The notes under the pieces: model-generated
The model's database searches: none
What the model saw: the letters and a program-made list of their open reading frames with translations, nothing else
What the model was told of the DNA's origin: nothing
Made by a program: the position numbers and the translations under genes
Part shown: piece by piece, positions 6,145-10,733 of the stretch
How the letters are laid out: each line of letters begins with the position of its first letter
How positions within the stretch are numbered: the stretch's first letter is position 1
NCBI GenBank assembly: GCA_902477055.1
Contig: CABSFY010000081.1
Location: 1 to 10,733, forward strand
DNA: 10,733 nucleotides
Source: an uncultured Eubacteriales bacterium
GTDB taxonomy: Bacteria; Bacillota; Clostridia; Oscillospirales; Oscillospiraceae
Direction of reading: 5' to 3'

Positions 6145-7967
6145 TTGCCCTTGCCGGGAACCCTAACGTGGGGAAAAGCACGCTGTTTAACGCTCTCACC
6201 GGGAAAAACCAGCATACCGGGAACTGGCCGGGGAAAACGGTCGAGCTGGCGCAGGGGCAGCGGGACTACAAGGGACGAAGCTACCGGCTTGTCGATCTGC
6301 CGGGAACGTATTCGCTCATCAGCCGTTCGCCGGAGGAGCGTGTGGCGGAGGAATTTTTGACCGACGGCGGCGCGGACTGCACGGTGGCCATCTGCGACGC
6401 GACCTGTCTGGAGCGGAGCCTGATTTTGGCGCTTCAGGTGCGGGCGCTGTGTCCACGGATGGTGCTGTGCGTCAATCTGCTCGACGAGGCGGAGCGGCTG
6501 GGGCTGCAAATCGAGCTATCCGCGCTGGAGCGGGCGTTCCATGCGCCGGTGGTCGGTACGAGCGCGGCGGACCGGACGGCGCCGGAGCGGCTGATGGAGG
6601 CGGTGCGGACGGTTTGCGAGGGCTTTGCGCCGAAGGGGGAAGCGGCGGGGCAGGCGGGGCTGCGGGGTACGGATGAGGAGGACTCGGACGCGATCGCCCG
6701 CGCTTACGTCCGGCAGGCGCAGGCGCTGGCGGCGCAGTGCGTGCGTCGGGAGGAGCCGCCGCGCCGCACGCTGACCGACCGGCTTGACCGAATCCTTCTG
6801 CATAGAATTTACGGCTATGCGGCGCTGCTTGTTCTCCTGCTCGGCGTGTTCTGGCTGACCATTGAGGCGGCGAATTATCCGTCGATGCTGCTGCAAGCGG
6901 GCTTTGACCGGGTCGGCCTTTGGCTGGAGCGGCTGTGCACAGGGCTTCCGCCGGGCGTGCGCGGGGCGCTGCTTGACGGCGTTTACGCGACGGCAGCGCG
7001 GGTGATCGCGGTCATGCTGCCGCCGATGGCGATCTTCTTTCCGCTGTTTACCCTGCTGGAGGACTTCGGCTACCTGCCGCGCGTGGCGTTTTTGCTCGAC
7101 GAGGGCTTCCGGCGGTCCGGGGCCTGCGGCAAGCAGGCGCTGACGATGTGCATGGGCTTCGGCTGCAACGCGGCGGGCGTGACCGGCTGCCGGATCGTCG
7201 ATCAGCCGCGCGAGCGGGTGATGGCGATTGTGACCAACGCACTGGTACCGTGCAACGGGCGCTTTCCGGCGCTGATCTTTCTGATTTCCCTCAGCTTTTC
7301 CGGCGGGTCGGCGCTCGCCGGGGCGGGGATTTTGACGCTCTGCGTGCTGCTTTGCGTGGGGATGACGCTCCTGTCCGACCGGCTGCTGCACCGGACGGCG
7401 CTGCGCGGTGAGCCGTCGACCTTCGTGCTGGAAATGCCGCCCTATCGCCGCCCGCGCGTCTGGCAGGTGCTGGTGCGCTCGGTCCGCGACCGGACGCTGC
7501 GGATTCTCGGCCGCGCCGTGGTCGTCGCCGCGCCCGCCGGCCTGCTGATCTGGGTGCTTGCCAACTGCCGCGTGGGCGGCGAGCCGCTGCTGCGGGTGCT
7601 GTCCGGCTGGCTCGATGCTCCGGCGGCGCTGCTGGGGCTGAACGGCGCGGTGCTGCTGGCGTTTATCCTCGGCAGCCCCGCAAACGAGCTGGTGCTGCCC
7701 GTGCTGATGATGACGCTGACCGCTGCGGGAACGCTGCCCGACAGCAGCAGCACGGCGATGGCGGCGCTGCTGGAAAGCAGCGGGTGGACGTGGCAGCTTT
7801 CGCTGTGTACGCTGGTGTTCTTTCTGTTTCACTGGCCCTGTACGACGACGCTGCTGACCGTCCGGCGCGAAACGTGCAGCCGCAAATGGACGCTGGCCGC
7901 ATTCCTGCTGCCGACGCTGGTCGGCTGCCTGCTCTGCACCGCGCTGCATTTGATTTTGCCGGCATAA
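6135..7967 (+). CDS. feoB: FeoB, ferrous iron permease with N-terminal G domain
   Basis: A 610-residue inner-membrane GTPase-permease for Fe(II) uptake. The G domain shows G1 GNPNVGKS (8-15), G2 Thr35, G3 DLPG (54-57), G4 NLLD (114-117) and G5 TSA (142-144). A helical linker reaches about 215, and the permease follows: DRILLHRIYGYAALLVLLL, two gate regions with GFGCN (341-345) and PCNGRFP (372-378), the LEMPPYRRP loop (432-440), and GSPANELVLP (513-522). The gate motifs read GFGCNAAGV and PCNGRFP rather than the E. coli-style GFGCNVPA and SCGARLP, a variant I associate with clostridial FeoB. It is shorter than the roughly 770 residues of E. coli FeoB, mainly in loops and C-terminal part. The start at 6135 has no strong ribosome site of its own (weak GAG), so coupling to feoA is likely. 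The reading frame is intact. Confidence 0.96.
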   Translation: MRLIALAGNPNVGKSTLFNALTGKNQHTGNWPGKTVELAQGQRDYKGRSYRLVDLPGTYSLISRSPEERVAEEFLTDGGADCTVAICDATCLERSLILALQVRALCPRMVLCVNLLDEAERLGLQIELSALERAFHAPVVGTSAADRTAPERLMEAVRTVCEGFAPKGEAAGQAGLRGTDEEDSDAIARAYVRQAQALAAQCVRREEPPRRTLTDRLDRILLHRIYGYAALLVLLLGVFWLTIEAANYPSMLLQAGFDRVGLWLERLCTGLPPGVRGALLDGVYATAARVIAVMLPPMAIFFPLFTLLEDFGYLPRVAFLLDEGFRRSGACGKQALTMCMGFGCNAAGVTGCRIVDQPRERVMAIVTNALVPCNGRFPALIFLISLSFSGGSALAGAGILTLCVLLCVGMTLLSDRLLHRTALRGEPSTFVLEMPPYRRPRVWQVLVRSVRDRTLRILGRAVVVAAPAGLLIWVLANCRVGGEPLLRVLSGWLDAPAALLGLNGAVLLAFILGSPANELVLPVLMMTLTAAGTLPDSSSTAMAALLESSGWTWQLSLCTLVFFLFHWPCTTTLLTVRRETCSRKWTLAAFLLPTLVGCLLCTALHLILPA

Positions 7968-8005
7968 AAAGCGTGCTGTCCCTGTGTCGGGACAGCACGT
8001 TAAAT
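7966..8005. terminator. Shared terminator between convergent feoB and MFS genes
   Basis: A perfect 11-base-pair stem (CGTGCTGTCCC at 7972-7982, GGGACAGCACG at 7989-7999) has a 6-base loop. On the minus strand it starts 6 bases after the MFS stop codon and ends in CTTTTT (7971-7966), a strong intrinsic terminator whose T-run overlaps the feoB stop. On the plus strand it follows feoB by 4 bases and ends in TTAAATTTATT, a weaker tail. It therefore serves both convergent genes. Confidence 0.88.
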
Positions 8006-9238
8006 TTATTCTTCGGCTTCTGCCTCGTAGACCGCGCGGACCGACTTTCGGGAACGCCAGATGGTCAGCCAGCAGGCGAGCATCGCCACGGCGCCGCAGA
8101 TGGTCAGGCAGAGGCGGTAGTCCACGATCTCGCCCAGCGCGCCGACGCCCAGCGACAGAATGCTGATTGCCGCCGTAATGAGCATGTTTTCAAAGGCGTT
8201 GATGCGCGCGCGGAGCTGCTCGGGAATGTAACGCTGCACCGCCGCCCGCCGGAGCGTCGCGCTGTTCGCGCCCAGAAAGCCTGCGGCGGCGCGGTTGACG
8301 AGCATCAGCGGATACGGCAGCCACAGCAGCATCATGTCCATCGCCTCGTAGAACTGATAGACAAAAAACGTGAAGGAAAATTTCTTCTTCGGCGGCAGCT
8401 TCAGCCGGTATTGCACCGCGCTGCCGACCGTCCGCCCGAGAAACTCTGCGACGGAGAAAAACGAATACATCGCTGCCGTAAAGCCCGGCATCGTGCGGAA
8501 AAACGCAACCATGATCGGCCCGTAGCCGCCCGCGACGCCGTTGGTGACGGCCATGTAGCCGTAAATGTTCCGCAGCCCGCGCTCCTTGCGCAGATACTGC
8601 GCCGCCTCGCGGATGTCCTCGCGCCAGAGGCGGAAGCTGTAGCCGTTTTCGTCCAGCCGCGCGGTCTCCTCGATCCGGATGCAGCTCTCCACGAGCGCCG
8701 CCGCCAGCGAAAAGCCGCCTTGCAGCACCAGCAGCCACGCCACGCCGAAAAATTCCAGCAGCACCGCCGCCACCGGCATCAGCAGCACCTTCATCATGGG
8801 ATACAGCATCGACGAAACGGCGTAGCCCTTTTCCTCCATCCCCTTCGGGATGAGCTTCGGATAAATGCTGTTATATGCCAATTCATCGACCGTCCCCAGC
8901 GCCGACAGCACCAGCGAATAGGCCAGATAGCCGATATACGAAAACCGGAAAAACATCAGGTACACACCCATGAGCGTATACAGTACGGCGTTGACGACAT
9001 CGCCGCCGACCAAAAACGGCTTGCGCGGCAGCCGATCCATCCACGGCGCGAGGAACAGCGGCAGGATAAACGTCGGCACGAACTGGATGGCGATGATGAG
9101 CGCGGCGGCCAGCGTGCTGCCCGTTTCGTCAAAGACCAGAAATGACAGCGCAAAGCCGCCCGCGATGCCGCCGATCATGCCGAGCGTCGTCGCCACGGTC
9201 ACAAGCGTAAAATTTCTTGTCCAAAGGGTCTGCTTCAT
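8006..9238 (-). CDS. MFS transporter, probable exporter
   Basis: A 410-residue membrane protein of the major facilitator superfamily with about twelve helices in two halves; the charged central loop is near 185-225 (RIEETARLDENGYSFRLWRE). The loop between helices 2 and 3 carries MDRLPRK (67-73), the MFS motif A signature. VQRYIPEQLRARINAFEN (334-351) resembles the conserved cytoplasmic segment of the MefA/MFS_3 type drug exporters. ATG at 9236-9238 was chosen because GAGG lies eight bases upstream; a GTG three codons earlier would fall inside that site. It is preceded by its own extended -10 promoter and by the HTH-TPR regulator gene in the same direction, which may control it. Substrate is unknown; macrolide or other drug efflux is only a family-level possibility. 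Confidence 0.9.
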   Translation of the reverse strand: MKQTLWTRNFTLVTVATTLGMIGGIAGGFALSFLVFDETGSTLAAALIIAIQFVPTFILPLFLAPWMDRLPRKPFLVGGDVVNAVLYTLMGVYLMFFRFSYIGYLAYSLVLSALGTVDELAYNSIYPKLIPKGMEEKGYAVSSMLYPMMKVLLMPVAAVLLEFFGVAWLLVLQGGFSLAAALVESCIRIEETARLDENGYSFRLWREDIREAAQYLRKERGLRNIYGYMAVTNGVAGGYGPIMVAFFRTMPGFTAAMYSFFSVAEFLGRTVGSAVQYRLKLPPKKKFSFTFFVYQFYEAMDMMLLWLPYPLMLVNRAAAGFLGANSATLRRAAVQRYIPEQLRARINAFENMLITAAISILSLGVGALGEIVDYRLCLTICGAVAMLACWLTIWRSRKSVRAVYEAEAEE

Positions 9239-9256
9239 GTTTCTCACCTCGGCACT

Positions 9257-9265
9257 ATTGTAGCA
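9257..9265 (-). promoter_or_regulatory. Extended -10 promoter of the MFS gene
   Basis: On the minus strand TGC-TACAAT (TACAAT at 9262-9257, TG at 9265-9264) matches the extended -10 consensus with five of six bases. There is no recognisable -35 box 17 bases upstream (TATTTT). It lies about 19 bases before the start codon and gives a very short leader containing GAGGTGA. It lies just past the T-rich tail of the palindrome at 9287-9323, so the MFS gene can be transcribed separately from the regulator. Confidence 0.55.
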
Positions 9266-9270
9266 TAAGG

Positions 9271-9323
9271 AAGAAAAGAAAAATAGCCGGTAGTTTTGAG
9301 AAAATTTTCTTCAAAACTACCGG
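9271..9323 (-). terminator. Near-perfect palindrome, probable terminator of the second HTH-TPR gene
   Basis: Arms 9287-9304 and 9305-9323 are complementary over 18 bases with a single bulged base and essentially no spacer. Read on the minus strand it begins 16 bases after the regulator's stop, and the CCGG-ended stem is followed by CTATTTTTCTTTTCTT (9286-9271), a T-rich tail as in intrinsic terminators. Because it also sits about 20 bases upstream of the MFS -10 box it might double as a protein-binding site, but the terminator reading is enough to explain it. Confidence 0.75.
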
Positions 9324-9338
9324 TAAATGCGACTTCAA

Positions 9339-10481
9339 TCAATATTCTTTAGAAAACCCCTGGGTCAGCTCGTATGCTTCCTTATAGCGGCGGTTTGCCG
9401 TATACCATTCGAGGACCCACGGCAGATGGAACGACGCGTAGCCCGCGGGCAGCGATTTTCGCATCGTCCGGAAGCAGCCGAGGAGCAGTGTGCCGTAGTC
9501 CTCACATTGCAAATAGTCCGGGTGTTCGAGCCGGAAGGCGACGATATCGCAGAGCTGCTGCGACAGCGGCTCGGCGGGGAAGTCGCATTCCGCCGTCCGC
9601 GCCCGGTCGATTGCGGCGCGGGCCTCGTCGATACGGCCGAGCTTTTCGCAGCAGATCGCCAGCTTGTGCAGCGCCATGCGGCCGGGGTTTTCCAGTGTGG
9701 AGAAGTAGGCGTAGGCCGCGTCGTACTGCCCGATCTCGAGCTGCCCGGCGGCGGTGTTGTAACGAATGGTGTCGGCCAGATTCGTGTTGTGCAGCAGCTC
9801 TGCCAGCCGCAGCGCGGCGGCATACTCCCGCTCCATCTGCTCCAGACGCAGCACGTTGCAGTAGCAGTTGCCCAAAAATGCGCGGCTTTGCAGCATCAGA
9901 TGCACCGCGTCGTCCTCTGCCGCCAGCGTGTGCGCATGGCGCAGCAGCTCGATGGCCGTCCGGTAATCGCCGCGCCGGTAGGCGGCGTTTCCAGCGCTGC
10001 AATAGGTGAACGCGTGGGGGTACAGCCGCAGCGCCTCGTCATAGTGCTCCTGTAAAATGCGCTGATACGCCAGCAGCCGCTCGTCGAGGCCGCTTTCCAG
10101 CGCGGCGGGCAGCGGCTTTCCCATCGGCTGGAGCGCCTCATGCAGCAGGTCGGCCTGCGCGGCATAGCGGCTGCGGGATAGCAGTGGCCGGGCCGCCTCA
10201 AAGGCCTCCTCCAGCGCGTACAACCTCGGCGTATCGCCCAAAAACAGCAGCTCCGTCATCCGCTCCAGCAGCGCTGCGGCATCCCGAAGGGCCGGGCTGT
10301 CCTCCTCCGTCGGCAGTCCAAGGCGCTCAAACAGCAGACGGCGGATGTCCTCCGACGGCTCGACCTGCCCGTGCTCGATTTTGGAAAGATAGGAAACGGC
10401 GCAGATGCCGCGGCACAGACCCTCTTGGCTCCATTGCCGCGCCAGCCGCTCCCGCCGAATCAAAGGGCCGATGTTGTTCAT
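9339..10481 (-). CDS. HTH (XRE) regulator with TPR-like region, RRNPP-like
   Basis: A 380-residue cytoplasmic regulator. Residues 4-57 are an XRE helix-turn-helix: IGPLIRRERLARQWSQEGLC, then GICAVSYLSKIEHGQVEPS and the helix RRLLFERLGLP. The GIC-x-x-SYLSKIE pattern is common in peptide-responsive Rgg/PlcR-type proteins. From about 85 to 375 the chain is helical with tetratricopeptide-like units (YDEALRLYPHAFTYCSAGNA, GDYRTAIELLRHAHTLA, YAAALRLAELLHNTNLADTI, GQYDAAYAYFSTLENPG, GRIDEARAAIDRART). The ATG at 10479-10481 has GGGAGG eight bases upstream; the 27 further in-frame residues upstream are translated heptamer repeat and were excluded. The MFS gene lies 100 bases downstream behind a terminator and is the obvious candidate target. 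No small peptide gene was found nearby, so peptide sensing stays an inference. Confidence 0.9.
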   Translation of the reverse strand: MNNIGPLIRRERLARQWSQEGLCRGICAVSYLSKIEHGQVEPSEDIRRLLFERLGLPTEEDSPALRDAAALLERMTELLFLGDTPRLYALEEAFEAARPLLSRSRYAAQADLLHEALQPMGKPLPAALESGLDERLLAYQRILQEHYDEALRLYPHAFTYCSAGNAAYRRGDYRTAIELLRHAHTLAAEDDAVHLMLQSRAFLGNCYCNVLRLEQMEREYAAALRLAELLHNTNLADTIRYNTAAGQLEIGQYDAAYAYFSTLENPGRMALHKLAICCEKLGRIDEARAAIDRARTAECDFPAEPLSQQLCDIVAFRLEHPDYLQCEDYGTLLLGCFRTMRKSLPAGYASFHLPWVLEWYTANRRYKEAYELTQGFSKEY

Positions 10482-10502
10482 ACAAGACGCCTCCCAATTC
10501 TC

Positions 10503-10537
10503 AGTGAATAGTGAATGGTGAACAGTGAATAGTGAAT
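10503..10537. repeat. Five tandem heptamer repeats
   Basis: Five consecutive 7-base units in exact register read AGTGAAT, AGTGAAT, GGTGAAC, AGTGAAT, AGTGAAT on the plus strand (minus strand ATTCACT units). The middle unit differs at two positions, making the order symmetrical. They lie between the candidate promoter and the ribosome site of the second HTH-TPR gene, so they would be in its transcribed leader. I recognise similar ATTCACT strings from intergenic DNA of many Firmicutes; function is unknown. Confidence 0.85.
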
Positions 10538-10540
10538 AAT

Positions 10541-10570
10541 ATAATAGGTGTGCCTTCTGCACGAAAACAA
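10541..10570 (-). promoter_or_regulatory. Probable promoter of the second HTH-TPR gene
   Basis: On the minus strand TTGTTT (10570-10565) and TATTAT (10546-10541, five of six consensus bases) are 18 bases apart. An overlapping TATATT (10543-10538) is an alternative -10 box. Transcription would start near 10534, inside the heptamer array, about 53 bases before the start codon. The -35 box is at the edge of the palindromic repeat that follows on the plus strand. Confidence 0.45.
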
Positions 10571-10620
10571 CCCCTCAGTCATGGCCGTTGGCCATGACAG
10601 TTCCCCTTTCAGGGGAGCCA
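10571..10620. repeat. Palindromic intergenic repeat with two hairpins
   Basis: The segment CCCCTCAGTC (10571-10580) leads into a perfect 9-base stem (GTCATGGCC at 10578-10586, GGCCATGAC at 10590-10598, loop GTT) and then a 6-base stem (TCCCCT at 10602-10607, AGGGGA at 10611-10616, loop TTC). CCCCTCAGTC and AGGGGAGCCA flanks of this sort recur between genes in gut Clostridia, as far as I can recall. The first stem could be variable between copies. No coding sequence is supported here. Confidence 0.7.
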
Positions 10621-10637
10621 ACCGCTGCGGCGGGGAC

Positions 10638-10669
10638 GGCGCGATGAGGGCATCGCGCCCTACGCAAGG
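10638..10669 (-). repeat. Hairpin repeat, inverted copy
   Basis: Read on the minus strand it is CCTTGCGTAGG followed by a perfect hairpin. On the plus strand the arms are GGCGCGATG (10638-10646) and CATCGCGCC (10651-10659), with loop AGGG. It is the partner, in opposite orientation, of the repeat at 10695-10728 and shares its lead sequence and GATGCCC core. There is no T-run, so it does not look like a terminator. Confidence 0.75.
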
Positions 10670-10694
10670 ACTGACCTTGGGAGCAAAAGCGCCT

Positions 10695-10728
10695 CCTTGT
10701 GCGTAGGGGCCGATGCCCACATCGGCCC
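10695..10728 (+). repeat. Hairpin repeat, direct copy
   Basis: CCTTGTGCGTAGG leads into a perfect hairpin with arms GGGCCGATG (10707-10715) and CATCGGCCC (10720-10728) and loop CCCA. It is the head-to-head partner of 10638-10669 across a 25-base spacer. The stem differs between the copies, yet pairing is complete in both. The repeat may continue past the window end, where only five more bases are visible. Confidence 0.75.
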
Positions 10729-10733
10729 ATGTA

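Noticed and set aside
5085..6509. Minus-strand open frame of 474 codons spanning the ATPase, intergenic region and feoB start
   Set aside because: It crosses divergent genes and a promoter region, repeats parts of the ATPase in a wrong frame and shows no domain.
6516..7949. Minus-strand open frame of 477 codons opposite feoB
   Set aside because: Composition is Gln/Arg/His-rich without hydrophobic core or motif. FeoB on the other strand explains the region fully.
7784..9145. Plus-strand open frame of 453 codons opposite the MFS gene
   Set aside because: It runs through the feoB end and the shared terminator and has shadow-type composition; the MFS protein with motif A is on the other strand.
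9239..9338. A small signal peptide gene between the regulator and the MFS gene
   Set aside because: The 100 bases hold a palindrome, a T-rich tail and the MFS promoter; no start codon with a ribosome site and a usable frame is visible on the minus strand.
10482..10562. N-terminal extension of the second regulator (27 residues)
   Set aside because: It is translated heptamer repeat (YYSLFTVHHSLFT) with no ribosome site; the ATG at 10481 has GGGAGG.
10484..10733. CRISPR array at the right edge, because of repeated units
   Set aside because: The heptamers are contiguous with no spacers, and the hairpin copies are inverted and divergent. Neither fits repeat-spacer structure and no cas gene is present.

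Overview
The window looks like chromosomal DNA from a GC-rich, low-temperature-signature-free Firmicute, most probably a gut-type member of the Clostridia (Oscillospiraceae or relatives). This is an inference. It rests on strong GGAGG-type ribosome binding sites, extended -10 promoters, HTH-TPR regulators beside exporters, a clostridial-style short FeoB, a PRK06851-like ATPase, and, at the right end, short palindromic intergenic repeats of a kind I recognise from such genomes. Nine protein genes are supported. There is no rRNA, tRNA, CRISPR array, transposase or phage gene.

Layout. Bases 1-120 hold three consecutive stem-loops that end in a T-run, probably the end of a plus-strand transcript lying to the left. 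On the minus strand, 173-2954 is a two-gene operon: an HTH-TPR regulator (1878-2954) followed with an 11-base overlap by a half-size ABC exporter (173-1888). A second minus-strand operon, 3129-4633, has its own promoter and terminator. It encodes a small PII-like protein and, through an ATGA overlap, a CPA2-type cation:proton antiporter. Next is a minus-strand P-loop ATPase (4751-5794) with two homologous halves, of which only the first keeps a Walker A motif. Divergent from it on the plus strand are feoA and feoB (5911-7967), the ferrous iron uptake pair, overlapping by 10 bases.

A hairpin at 7972-7999 separates feoB from the convergent MFS exporter gene (8006-9238, minus). Upstream of the exporter lie its own promoter, a near-perfect palindrome that probably terminates the preceding gene, and a second HTH-TPR regulator (9339-10481, minus). 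The last 250 bases contain no convincing gene. They hold five tandem heptamers, a probable promoter and several hairpin repeats, including two head-to-head copies whose stems differ in sequence but stay paired.

How the genes work together. Most of the window concerns membrane transport and its control: two regulator-exporter pairs (HTH-TPR with ABC, HTH-TPR with MFS), a signal-protein/antiporter pair, and iron uptake. The HTH-TPR architecture is that of peptide-sensing (RRNPP-like) regulators, but no cognate peptide gene was found, so ligand and target remain open. The most interesting leads are the PII-like/antiporter module, the duplicated ATPase with one dead P-loop, and the covarying hairpin repeats at the right edge.
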